Of a DNA stretch of 64,000 bases, positions 1-11,921 are shown one piece after another. The position numbers and the translations under genes are program-made. Origin of the DNA: Sipunculus nudus. Lineage: Eukaryota > Annelida > Sipuncula > Golfingiida > Sipunculidae. Where the stretch lies: NCBI GenBank assembly GCA_026874595.1, contig CM049307.1, forward strand, positions 98,362,830-98,426,829, in the 5' to 3' direction. Position 1 is the first letter of the stretch; the number at the start of each line of letters is the position of its first letter. The notes under the pieces were generated by a model. That model worked only from the letters and a program-made list of their open reading frames with translations. It did no database searches and was not told where the DNA came from.

Positions 1-1550
1 CTATAACTGAACATGCGTTTACCTTGATCCAGTACTCATACAGGTATAACTGAGCATGTGTTTACCTTAATACTGTACTCATACAGGTATAACTGAACAT
101 GAGTCTACCTTGATCCTGTACTCATACAGGTATAACTGATCATTTGTTTACTTTGATCCTGTACTCATACAGGTATAAATGACCATGTGTTCACCTTGAT
201 CCTGTACTCAAACAGGTATAACTGAGCATGTGTTTACCTTGATTCTGTACTCATACAGGTATAACTGAGCATGCGTTTACCTTGATCCTGTACTCATACA
301 GGTATAACTGAACATGTGTTTACCTTGATCCTGTACTCATAAAGATATAACTGAGCATGTGTTTACCTTGATCCTGTACTCATATAGATATAACTGAGCA
401 TGTGTTTACCTTGATCCTGTACTCATAAAGATATAACAGAGCATGCGTTTACCTTGATCCTGTACTCATAAAGATATAACTGAGCATGTGTTTACCTTGA
501 TCCTGTACTCATAAAGATATAACTGATCATGTGTTTACCTTGATCCTGTACTCATAAAGGTATAACTGATCATGCGTTTGCCTTGATCCTGTACTCATAC
601 AGCTATAACTGAGCATGCGTTTACCTTGATCCAGTACTCATACAGGTATAACTGAGCATGCGTTTACCTTGATCCAGTACTCATACAGGCTAACTGAACA
701 TGTGTTTACCTTGATCCAGTACTCATACAGGTATAACTGAGTATGTGTTTACCTTGATCCTGTACTCATACAGGTATAAATGAGCATGTGTTTACCTTGA
801 TCCTATACTCATACAGGTATAACTGAGGATGTGTTTACCTTGATCCTGTACTCATACAGGTATAACTGAGGATGTGTTTACCTTGATCCTATACTCATAC
901 AGGTATAACTGAGTATGTGTTTACCTTGATCCTGTACTCATACAGGTATAAATGAGCATGTGTTTACCTTGATCCTGTACCCATAAAGATATAACTGAGC
1001 ATGTGTTTACCTTGATCCTGTACTCATAAAGATATAACTGATCATGTGTTTACCTTGATCCTGTACTCATAAAGGTATAACTGATCATGCGTTTGCCTTG
1101 ATCCTGTACTCATACAGATATAACTGAGCATGCGTTTACCTTGATCCAGTACTCATTCAGGTATAACTGAGCATGCGTTTACCTTGATCCAGTACTCATA
1201 CAGGTATAACTGAACATGTGTTTACCTTGATCCAGTACTCATACAGGTATAACTGAGTATGTGTTTACCTTGATCCGGTACTCGTACAGGTATAAATGAG
1301 CATGTGTTTACCTTGATCCTATACTCATACAGGTATAACTGAGGATGTGTTTACCTTGATCCTGTACTCATACAGGTATAACTGAGGATGTGTTTACCTT
1401 GATCCTATACTCATACAGGTATAACTGAGTATGTGTTTACCTTGATCCTGTACTCATACAGGTATAAATGAGCATGTGTTTACCTTGATCCTATACTCAT
1501 ACAGGTATAACTGAGCATGTGTTTGCCTTGATCCTGTACTCGAACTACAC
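1..1550. repeat. 43-bp satellite array with ~515-bp higher-order period
   Basis: About 36 head-to-tail copies of a 43-bp unit, recognisable by TTTACCTTGATCCTGTACTC followed by an ATACAGGTATAACTGAGCATG-like second half. The array runs off the left edge, so its true length is unknown. Units differ at a few positions (CATGTG/CATGCG, CTGTACTC/CAGTACTC, ACAGGTA/AAAGATA). The rare variant containing GCGTTTGCC recurs at about 571 and 1086, 515 bp apart, close to 12 units, so blocks of 12 units have been duplicated. It stops abruptly near 1550 and has no coding content. Confidence 0.95.
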
Positions 1551-1555
1551 CGTTA

Positions 1556-2089
1556 CAGGAAATGGAGCATACTTTTAAATATTTCCTTCCTGAAAGATCG
1601 GAAAGTTTTATGTTTTCTTTGACTTACTGGTAAATTAAAAATACAATCGACTATTCCTTGTGCATATTCGGTTTCCAGAATCCTTTGTGTAATTCCTTTT
1701 TTGGTTTGGTCTCACCATACTGGAATACTCGTTACCATGACAACACACGGGGTATACAAAGGATAAGCACTTGTTCAGATGAGGTTTAAACATTTGTGTT
1801 GTTTTGATTATGAGCGGTTAACTTGATCACGTTTTTTTAATAACGGTACAATCACCTCAGGGCGGTGGGCGGGGCGGGATTTCAGATCTTGTAGACATGT
1901 GTAAGTATACCGTTTTTAATTAATTTGCAACAGCCATGGTCAAAAAGTATCTACATTAATGTGTATTGATATGTTATCATTAACAATAGTGGCGTCGGTT
2001 TATCTATAAGAGAGCGGGGACGATTCAGGGGCGTATGAACACCTTTGTTCTTACCTGCGAATTTTGAAATATTATTTTCCCCAGTTACA

Positions 2090-2150
<61 letters not shown>

Positions 2151-3640
2151 GGTTCATCAAACAGAAAGGCCGAAATTGAACCAAAGTCTAGTAGTGATTG
2201 TACTGATCAACCCCCGTCACTTCTGATCAACCTTCTGAGAAATAGATTAAATTTACTCGGACATTTTTATTTAATTTTTCTAAAGACAGGTCTGTATCGT
2301 GCATGACTTTGTGTGTACATAATAAAAGTAACCATGCATATGTTGAAGATGATATGTTATTATTAGGTGGGTTTTTTGTTTGCCAGGAACAATTAAGTAG
2401 ACACGACCAGCACTGTGGACATTCAGGGGAATCTATCCAGGAAGTTGTATCCGGTATTCGCAATTTTGCCCTGAGGTCCCCAGCGGGGACAAATCAACCT
2501 TTGACCTTAAGGCTAAGCCACGATGTCAAACACAAAAACCATCAGACCATATCCTATACCTACATCACGCTTAAAAATCATTGACACGACTCTAATATTT
2601 AAGTAATACTCTGTGGTCGTTAGGCACCTGTAGCTCCTATACGTAGCGAAGTGTAGTAAAGTGTCAGTAAATAAGAGATATACAGGAATAATTACAAACA
2701 GGAATGACAGGCATTTGCCATCCCTGTGATCCCTGCGATATGTTTATATATAAACAATAAAGAAGAGAAGATGATGTTTGTATTTGACAAACACCGGTGA
2801 CGAACAAATGATGAACAAATACGATCCCCATGACCCGCGTGATAATGTGTCAAAAACGCAGCCAATGACGCACTTCACGCCGGTAGCGTATGGTTTTATC
2901 ATTTTTTATGTGTACATCTGATCCAGCAACGGGAAACTGGTAGGAAGGACAGTGGGGGATCTTAAGTAAATATTTTTACACTATACGGGGTTGGTTTCTA
3001 GCAAAAGTTTTACTCACAAGCTGGATTACTGAGTGTTGTGTTAATATAAAATACACAGAAAGGAGAATTAGGTATTTTTCATTTGACACCTATTTGGAAT
3101 GAAGTCAAAGTATTTTTCCCTGTTGATATCTAATGCTGATCAACTATACGCGTCCGGACCAAATAAGTAACAATGGATTAAATAAATAAATAAATAATAT
3201 ATATATATATATATTCATGGGGGGTGTGCGAACCTTACCTTTTCTCTTTCAGTTATTAATTGCATATAGATCTAGATAAGGAGAAAGAGAGATTTTGGGG
3301 GAAGGGGCAGGGAGGACAACCTAAAGGACCATTATTATCATCATCATTATTATAATCGTCGGTATTATTAATGGAGTGCTAGTCCCGAAAGCCTTCTGCT
3401 AGATAAATAATGCACCGTCACGAGACCATAACCGGCCAGGTTGGGACTGACAACATAGCCCTTTGTTTTCGCTCTACAAATGACCATGTTTAATCACAGT
3501 GTGGTTTTAATGTTAACAATGGCCTGTTATAATAACTGTTTAGTAAATGACCTGTCCCGTGGAGTCTTCCCATCAGCATCGACGCACTATTCCATTGTTT
3601 GTGTATATATAAGGGATTTATCCATCCATAAAGAATGAGC
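1556..3640. other. Low-complexity intergenic DNA, no supported gene
   Basis: AT-rich sequence without a convincing ORF. It holds a GC-box-like stretch (GGGCGGGGC, about 1866-1876), a (TA)27 microsatellite at 2094-2147, a short AAAT/TA tract near 3180-3214 and an ATT tract near 3330-3370. Open frames of 77-93 codons here either run through the TA tract or have no recognisable domain. Confidence 0.6.
2094..2147. repeat. (TA)n microsatellite
   Basis: An uninterrupted run of TA dinucleotides about 54 bp long. It creates artificial tyrosine/isoleucine repeats in short ORFs on both strands. Confidence 0.97.
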
Positions 3641-3649
3641 CGTGATGCT

Positions 3650-4266
3650 ATACTAAAATCGTGATATGTGTTTATTAGTGTCGTGATATGTTATACTAGA
3701 TTCGTGATTTGTTACACTAAAGTCTGATCTGTTATACTAAAGTCGTGATATGATATACAAAGGTTGTGATTTGTTATTCAAGAGTCGTGATTTGTTTCAA
3801 TAAAATCGTGATATGTTATACCGGAGTCTAGATATGTTACACTAATGTTGTGATCTATATACTGCATTCGATATATGTAATAATAAAGTCGTGATATGAT
3901 TATGTGTTAGAGTTGTGGTTTGTGATACTAGAGTCATAATATGTTATACTAGAGTTGTGATGTTTTATACCAGAGTCGTGATATTAAATGCTACAGTCGT
4001 GATATGTTTTACAAATGTTGTGATATGTTGTACTAGTGTCGTGATATTTTATACTAGAGTCCTGATGTCTTATACTAGTGTTGTGATATATATACTACTT
4101 CGTGATCTGTTATACTAAAGTTTTGATATGTTATACTGGAGTCGTAATATGCTATATTAGTGTCGTAATTTGTTATACTAGATTTGTAATATATGTGTCG
4201 TAAAATGTTATGCTACAGTCGTGATGTGTTATATTTGTGTCGTAATATGCTATGCTAGAGTCGTAA
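3650..4266. repeat. 23-bp minisatellite, left half
   Basis: Tandem copies of a degenerate 22-24-bp unit of the form GTCGTGATATGTTATACTAG plus AGT, with many substitutions (about 27 units). It is the left part of one array that resumes at 6296 after a transposon insertion. The 67-codon frame at 3915-4118 is a by-product of the repeat. Confidence 0.9.
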
Positions 4267-6295
4267 AGGGGTGAACCCACCAAGGCCGACACGCATCTCG
4301 ACACAGTGCGATGCAGGCCGACACAGAAATCAGGCGACACACACCGACACTTGGTTGTGTCGGTTTGTGTCGCCAAGCGTGTCGTGAAGTGTGTCGTGCA
4401 GCCAAAATAACAAACCAATTGACCGACACACCCGCGACACACATTGGGGTTCATGACACGGAGATTATCGCGTGTTGGCCGGAAGTTGACCGTTTTAGAT
4501 TATCTGTTGCAAGTGTTTAGCAATAAAGCTATAGCCACTTTATATTTTATATTTTTAATTTTAAGACATAAACAAGACAAAGGCTCCGATGACAATCGGG
4601 CGCGTTTGAGCGATACTCACATGAGCCCTGTTTTTCAGGAAATATGAGGGGGGCAATCCACCGAGTTGGGGCAAAAGCCCCGTTCATGATAATGAGGACA
4701 GTATAGCCACCAGCCAGAATATAAAAAACACTTTCTCAATATCATTTTCCAACACATAATACGGTAAGTATAATTTGAGAATAAAAGTTATTTTTGCTTA
4801 GTTTTCATTAATTGTTTGAACATTCACGATATCATAAATTTCTTGTTATGAGATGCGCAATTGAAAGAGAATTAATATAAATATTGAGAATCAAGAAACT
4901 GAAAATATGATCTCGAAATCGTTAAGTACAAAAGTACGCGTTTTATTCCCCTAAATAGAGAAGGGGACACATGAAGCTTTGTCCCCGTTATACTTTGTCT
5001 ATTTCCCTAAAAAGGGAGGGGGACATGCTGCCGCCCCCCCCCCCCCCCCCCCATCACCAAGAGGCCCATAATTACTGACGTTGCTGACGTCGATGACATC
5101 GATACTTTCTATTAAATAAATGTTGCTACCATTAAATTAAATATTTATTTATTTTTTAATTTTGTGATCACAGTAGGGCATGTATATGGGTTTATAATTT
5201 TACCATTTTACCTTTACTTGAATCAAGTGTTAGCGCAACAATTTCCCCAGGTGCTTATATACCGGCCAAAGCCCCGTTTGACTAATATTCTTTGAATGAT
5301 CAATGCCTTGAGGGAGGGGTAAATGTTCAACAACTGAATACTATCATGACATGGAAAAAGCGTATGATTTTCCAGAACGAATATAAATTAATGGTGGGAA
5401 AGGGGGAGTGCAAAAGGCTTAAACAAGATCGTTGTTTTAATTTTCAGTAGACTTTCCAGTAAATGAGGTTAAGGCAACGGGGTCTGGAAAGGTTTGTACT
5501 CCACATATAACGTATGTCGCCTTCTATCAAACGACAAACATGGCTCATCCCGTGGTATGAGATTATATCCACCCTAAAGAGGAAGAGCAGCCCCTGCGGT
5601 TTTGCTCAGGTTTGTGTTTTGTTTTAAAGGACCTGCTTTAAAGGACCTGATACATAAAATAAAGCTTTTTTATCAGTTTTTAAACTGATTTGGTGTTTTT
5701 TATTTATTCAATATCAAGTATAAATGCAGAATATAGTGAATATGCTGTTTATTAAAAAAAAAGAAACATTATATATTCAGAATTTTTATGCAGAATTGAT
5801 ATACAAAGAAAAATGGAGCGTATCGTCAATACATATCGGATATCGAATTGAGTGTGCCTAAATAGGCAGACCGATACCCAGTCCTAGGCAGGACCGATGC
5901 AAGATAACAGAAAACTGTCTCCTGATTGGCTGGAAGTGACCTTGACATTGACCCACTCACTCCACGTAGTGCTGCGTGTCGGTATGTGCTGTGAAAAGTG
6001 CGTCACCCGTCCAGTTCCACTGCACGATCCGTGTCGAGTTGTGTCGAGAAGAAACCGACGCAAACCAACACGCGTTTTCATCGCACGACAAATCGAACAT
6101 GTTCGATCGTGTCGCAAGGCCCGCGATGCAAAGCCGACACGCTTCTTGTATCGTGTGCTTCTCCACGATGTGTCGTGTGAGCTGGTCCACTGCCACGACA
6201 CAGGCGGACTTGGCGACACACTGGACGTCTTCTGTGTCGTAAAGCGTGTCGAGAGACGTGTCGGGACGCGTGTCGGCTTTGGTGGGTTCACCCCT
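4267..6295. mobile_element. Non-autonomous TIR DNA transposon (PIF/Harbinger-like), 2,029 bp
   Basis: Both ends carry the inverted repeat AGGGGTGAACCCACCAA, continuing with three mismatches over about 38 bp. The flanks are a 3-bp direct repeat, TAA (4264-4266 and 6296-6298). Removing the element with one TAA restores a normal minisatellite unit (GTCG-TAA-TATGTTAT), so the insertion boundary is well fixed. Terminal 200-300-bp regions are packed with GTGTCG/CGACAC motifs. The interior is AT-rich with a poly-C run (5034-5052) and no transposase ORF, so it must be mobilised in trans. A TAA/TTA target is typical of PIF/Harbinger; the superfamily is inferred from target size and sequence only. ORFs of 60-135 codons at the ends are shadows of the GTGTCG repeats. 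Confidence 0.85.
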
Positions 6296-6945
6296 TAATA
6301 TGTTATATTTGTGTCCTGATATGTCATACTACAGTCGTGATTCGTTATACTAAAGTCGTGATATGTTACACTAAAGTAGTTATAAGTTATATTAGTGTTG
6401 GGATATGTTATATTAGATTCGTGATATTTTATACCAGAGTCGTGATATGTTATATTAGTGTCATGACATGTTATACTACAGTCGTGATTTGTCACATTTA
6501 AGTCGTGATATGTTATACTAGAATCACGATATGTGATACCAGAGTCGTGATATGTTATATAAGTGTTGTAGTATGTTATACATGTTTGTACCAGATTCAC
6601 GATTTGTTATATATGTGTCATAAAATGATATGCTGGGGTCATGATATCAGAGTGTTATATTAATGTCGTGATATGTTATACTAGAGTCGAGATATCATAG
6701 TGTTATATTAGTGTCGTGATATGTTATACTAGATTCATGATTTGTTATATATGTGTCGTAAAATGTTATGCTAGAGTCGTGATATCAAGGTGTTGTATTA
6801 GTGTCGTGATATGTAATACTAGATTCGTGACCTGTTATACTAGATTGGTGACATGATGTACTAGAGTCTTGATATGCTATCCTAGAGTTGTGATATGTTA
6901 TACTAGAGTCGTGACATGTTATACTAGAGTCGTGATTTTCCCGGA
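6296..6945. repeat. 23-bp minisatellite, right half
   Basis: This continues the array at 3650-4266, with the same GTCGTGATATGTTATACTAG-type unit and about 28 copies. Its first three bases are the right TAA target duplication of the transposon. The 101-codon minus-strand frame at 6295-6600 is a repeat by-product. Confidence 0.9.
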
Positions 6946-7164
6946 CTCTTTACAGCTAATATATGTAATATATTATATATATATGTTATACTATATATGT
7001 AAAGAAAGCAATGGAAACAGTCCCAGCCGTTCTTTGGCTCTAAATATTTAAAGTAGAATACCTTATTGTATGGTAATTTTTAACCGTGTTTCAATGTCCT
7101 TATATTAATGGGATTATATTTAGGCTTAATCTTAACCTGATGTTTAAATAAACAGCTCTCATTT

Positions 7165-7252
7165 GTCTAACGCACAGCAGACGACAGACCGATATACAGC
7201 AGATGACAGACCGATATACAGCAGACGACAGACCGATATACAGCAGACGACA
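7165..7252. repeat. Short 22-bp tandem repeat
   Basis: About 3.5 copies of AGACGACAGACCGATATACAGC, differing by one or two bases. A 104-codon minus-strand ORF (7159-7473) ends inside it and has no recognisable domain; I do not call it a gene. Confidence 0.85.
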
Positions 7253-7619
7253 CGTTCAGACCCCGCACGGGGTGTTTCTTTGTGGCTCCACTGATTGGCG
7301 CGGGATAGATCTGTGTACGGCGGGGTTAGATAAGTCAGCCTGCTGGTCTGTATGTTGATACTGATGTCATTACAAGGAGTCTGGTTCAAGCCAGACATCG
7401 TGACGGGGAACCTGAGGATTTCCGCTAGTTCCAACGACCCACGATAAATAAACTGTACCAACAAAAAACACACGAATTAAATAGATAAACACTGTACACA
7501 TCAGATATTTTTTTTAATCATTAAGATTATAGTTAAAACAATCCTTCAACAAGAAATATTTATTTTTGTCGAGTCTAGCAGCTGAGGATAAACCAAGCAG
7601 AGGCCATAGCAGGCCCTGT

Positions 7620-7795
7620 GCTAATAATGATAATAATGATTATTATTATGTAATAATTATAATAATAATAATTATAATGATAATAATAATTATTATTGTT
7701 ATTATTATTGTTATTTTTATTATTAGTAGTAGGTGTATTAGTATTAGTATTATTATTGTAACTATTTTTATTATTATCATTATAGCGTATAATTT
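7620..7795. repeat. (AAT/ATT)n degenerate microsatellite
   Basis: An imperfect trinucleotide tract of TAATAATGAT and ATTATTATTG-type repeats. It generates a spurious isoleucine-rich 99-codon ORF. Confidence 0.9.
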
Positions 7796-7999
7796 ACATA
7801 GCAATATTACAAGTATTGAATTATGCTATAACCACTTTACACACATTCGAAAATACAAAATTTAATAATCTTTAATTATACATACAATACTGAATAATAT
7901 TTTAAAATAAAAAAAAAGGATCACAGAGTGTTATGTAAAACACTTGAAACTTTTGCTGTAGATTATAAGACTTGAAAAAAATGTTTTTAATCTGGCTTT

Positions 8000-8720
8000 A
8001 AATTGTCAATAGTTTCACTGTTTTTTTTATATACTAGGATGCCCTGTATACCGAAATGATTTTTGACTTGATCTGAGTCAGCCTTTAAAATTGGCAGCTT
8101 TTATAATTCTGTGATCTATGTGACCTTCATGATTATATTCTAATAATGAATGCAAATATTTTGGTACTGTACCATTAATACATTGATACCTTCGAACACA
8201 ACTATCCTTTCCCTGATTTTCAGCCAGTGAAGCTCTTGCAGAGATGATGAAATCCTGTCATATTTTCGTGCACCACAAATGGTATGAGCAGCCATGTTCT
8301 GCGTCAATTATAAGTTTGATATATAACATTCATTTGCTGTCTAAGACTTAGCCTAAGAGCAGACTACTATATAATAGTTCATACGACGGATGACCAGACC
8401 CAGAACTACAGTTTTGATGGTCCCCCTTGATACTAACCCGGTTAATGATCTTTAATGTTAGGTATGTACTTTACGCTCCATGTGTTTATCCATGTAATAT
8501 CCTAGATTTGTTACAGAAGATGCGGCCAAGATATTATTATCACGAATCCTAATAGAAGTCTTCTGAATTTTGTTAAACGATTGTTGAGATATCAACAGTA
8601 TACACTCTGTCTTATCATCCTTGAGTTTTAATAAATTATAGTCTGCAGCAAAGTTCTCACATGACTAACATACTTTTCTATAATGTTTCAATTGCATCAG
8701 TCATTTTAACATATGATGGT
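8000..8720 (-). mobile_element. Decayed non-LTR retrotransposon (CR1/jockey-type RT C-terminus)
   Basis: Read on the minus strand and allowing frameshifts, this stretch carries the ordered landmarks that follow the RT core in CR1/L2/jockey-type LINEs. These are LKLKDDKTE (about 8603-8635), a LGYYMDK box (about 8484-8512), AAHTICGARKYDR (about 8255-8296), LQELHW (about 8225-8243) and a GTVPKYLHSLLEY-like segment (about 8130-8175). Several stops and frame changes interrupt it, and the RT catalytic core and endonuclease are absent. It is a 5'-truncated, dead copy. Family placement rests on motif recall, not on a search. Confidence 0.65.
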
Positions 8721-9354
8721 GGTTTAATCTTTTAATCCTATTATATAAACTTATAATCTCCTTTTTTCCAATTTAACAATTTGTTAACATTGGGCCAGAT
8801 TAACTTTATTGAATCGAAACTTATCTAGAAAGCACAAAATCACAGGCCCACAGCTAGACGAATTATGTAATGTTATTGCCATAAATGTAAAATATATGTC
8901 TGGATACTGGGTCAGGGTAAGCTAAAGTAAAAACTACATAAACACTTGAATAAACAATCCGAGGTGAGATATAGGAGGCTGCGGGATGCTAAACCGTCGA
9001 GTGCATGGATGCGAGATCCTTCCGCCCCCAGTCCTAACTTCTAGCCCTGTCTGTATGTTTATTCTGCCATTACGGCACTAATTCGCTCATGTGGGTGGCA
9101 GGCATACATACAAAGCACACAAACGTGTGTTTATCTATTTACAGTTATCTGTCAGGAATTTGCAGGCTAATTCCGTATCAGACTGCTTGAATTATTGAAT
9201 AAGTAAATTATTTTACGGTTATTTACACACGTAATGTAAAATTGTATGACCGTTGGAGGTTTCCACTTTGCAGTATGCACAGGGTTTATCGATATCTATG
9301 ATAAACCACACTACAATATGCACACTCATGTAAGACCGTTAAACACATACGCCA

Positions 9355-9355
<1 letters not shown>

Positions 9356-9442
<87 letters not shown>
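9356..9442. repeat. (TA)n microsatellite
   Basis: TA dinucleotides over about 85 bp with one ATAAATA interruption. Confidence 0.95.
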
Positions 9443-9809
9443 TGTATAAAATATTATCTTATTAGTGTTTCCCTTTAAGGTGCTCAGTGTTTATAATGAT
9501 CATATTAAAACGAAGCCTATTTTATCACTTTAAATGTTAGGGTCGATTCATGCAAATCCCGTCAAAATGTGTTTATCTGATTATATGTTATAGTTTTCAC
9601 AGGTACACAGGTGTAGACGGACGATATTTAGACGTCTTTCACACACAGGTGCAAAAGTAAGTTTTATTATTTATACAACACTTATATAATTCTTGCATGG
9701 TAATGCACATCAGAGATAAGGCTGAAGGGACCAGGATTTATCAACCGATGAAAGAGTTATCAATACCCCGGGGACCTTAGCTACCCATCTTATAATGACA
9801 ATAAACTCT

Positions 9810-10075
9810 GCATATATTGTTCTGTATTATTTTGTTCTGTATTGAATTGTTTTGTTGTTTATTGTTTTGTATTACATTGTTCTGTAGTGTATTGTGCTGT
9901 ATTTTTTTCTATATTATAATGTTCTGTATATGATACTTTTCTGTTTTGTATTGTTCTGTATTATTTTGATCTGTTCATGATTCTATTCTGTATTGTATTG
10001 TTCTGATCCGTATTATTTTGTTCTGTGTTATATAGTGCTGTTTTTTAATGTACTGTATTATATTGCTATGTAGGG
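9810..10075. repeat. Degenerate decamer array (TATTGTTCTG-type)
   Basis: Repeated TGTTCTGTATT and TATTGTTCTG words at roughly 10- or 20-bp spacing with many substitutions. It behaves as a decayed minisatellite. Confidence 0.75.
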
Positions 10076-11142
10076 TTTGCGGCTCATTTTCACCTTTCCT
10101 CTAGTTACAATACTATTTGTTACTGATCTTTCGTTAATGAAAACGTAAATGATTATATGAATTCAGAATTAGATTTTAAACGAAAATTAGAAAACATAAC
10201 AGTTGAGCCCTATATTTCCATTATCGAATAAAATCATGAGTTAAAATTTTTTAAATCCCCGCCAACTCTGTCCCATTTAGCATCCTTTCCTCGGGGAGGT
10301 TATATGTTTGGATTGATGTGCTCTTTTTTCTGTATATAATGATGGTGAAACCTGACCTGATGACAGTAGAATGATAGTTACTTAGTAAGATCTGGAAGCC
10401 CACACTGGTTGTGTGCGAGAGCTCTGATAGATGAGAGGGGGCTCGGGAGGCGGAGAGACTTCCTTATCTCTGTGCTGGGAGACCTACATTAGTCTGTTAC
10501 AGCTCCGCGGCCAGGGAGGATAAACCAGCTCTGTTAAACTGTGTACTGTGGTATTTAGACACATTCTTTTCCGCTTGTTGATATAACTGGTACTGCCTTG
10601 TTAACAGAAGAATACCATACGTTTAGCCAACGGGAATCTATAAACACTGATACTAGTGAATATAGCATACGGATTATTTAGATTTTTCTAAATTGTCAGA
10701 TATCTAGCAGGATATACATGGGATTAACGACGACTGCCTGTAACACGTACGTGTCCGACCACATCATTTAGTGTTGTGACCGCCAGCTTGACAAGTGCTG
10801 ACTCACGGGTTGTATGTCCGGCAGTCAGTATCCAGCGAGGACCTCCACAGCCTGGTAGGGTCACAGCTTTGTTTAATTTTGATTTCTCGGAATCAGACTT
10901 AGATCATTTAACATTGTTTGAGAGTGGCGCGTTACAAGGATAATTAGTGTCATATAAAAAGAACCAATGCCTGTGAAAACATTTTTGGCGATAGCAGTAT
11001 CTGTTTGTACTGATTAAAGATTCCGCATCTGCAAACAGCATCATATTACGTCGCGAATAAGTGGTATTAATAACAGGAAATAAATTTGAAGAAATGCAAA
11101 ACAATGTCTTATTCCAGTGCACAAATCTACCAGATCATTTGA

Positions 11143-11395
11143 AAAAAAACGCCAGACTATACGTGATAAAACACGGAATAAAAGCGATAAAAACGCCGGA
11201 CTATACGTGATGAAAACGCCGGCCTATTTGTGATAAAAACGCCGGAATAAAAGTAATAAAAACGCCGGTCTATACAAGATAAAACACCGGTCTATACATG
11301 ATAAAACACCAGCCTATACGTGATAAAAACTACGGCCTATACGTGATAAAAACACCGGCCTATACGTGATAAAACACCGGCCTATACGTGTATAT
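11143..11395. repeat. 22-23-bp minisatellite upstream of the receptor gene
   Basis: About 11 copies of a unit around TATACGTGATAAAAACGCCG followed by GCC. Variants include CACCGG/GCCGG and GATAAAACA/GATAAAAAC. It ends some 530 bp before the receptor start codon, so it lies in the likely 5' flank or 5' UTR. Each unit has one or two CpGs, unusual in this AT-rich setting. Confidence 0.9.
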
Positions 11396-11921
11396 CACAA
11401 TTTACAGCCTTGATTATCTGAGCTCCAGAAGGCATACCAAACGCCAGAACCGACGCACGCATCTATTGTGTTTGTCTAGATGTAAACAGTAGCGGGATAT
11501 ATCAAACTGTCTGTCAAAGTTACAGCGCTTGAGGTTACACACTCGGTGAATTTAATTTGCCTATATAACCAATGTGTACAAAATTAGCGGCGCTGTTAAG
11601 TATACTCTCCAAGCGTTTCACACAGTCGGCGCCGCCACTGAAGTCGATAGATACTCGAGAATGAATAAACTCTGAAAGAAACTGCTTTTTTGTCCGTGTT
11701 AACTGCAAAATAAACTTGTGAGGAAGCACTAGAACTGGGACGTGTTGCCAGTGATTGCCTTGGCGAAATCTTGTGTTTTAGTTTTGTATATGGCGCAGAG
11801 CGGTTGAAATATACCCGCCTACATACGAACACCTTTGGCCTATTTATGTCGAATAGACATTAAGAGACATAAAACAGAAATCGTAAATCTTTCAGACAGT
11901 ACAGTGGGATTTGTCACAACA

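Larger units (their letters stand above)
8721..11140. other. Intergenic stretch, simple repeats only
   Basis: No supported gene. It contains a (TA)n tract at 9356-9442 and a degenerate TATTGTTCTG-type decamer array at about 9810-10075. A somewhat GC-richer patch around 10390-10530 could be an upstream exon or promoter of the receptor gene, but I see no TATA box or splice site that would establish this. Confidence 0.5.

Noticed and set aside
1-1550. CRISPR-like array of regularly spaced repeats
   Set aside because: There is no unique spacer; the 43-bp unit is contiguous and the genome is animal.
5884-6298. Overlapping 133- and 135-codon ORFs on opposite strands, resembling a possible transposase
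   Set aside because: They lie in the GTGTCG-rich transposon terminus, mirror each other, and contain no catalytic motif.
7566-7865. 99-codon isoleucine-rich ORF that could pass for a membrane protein
   Set aside because: It is the translation of an ATT/TAA microsatellite.
11835-11921. 29-codon N-terminal extension of the receptor
   Set aside because: It begins with TTG, not ATG, and would bury the signal peptide; the ATG at 11922 has a better context.
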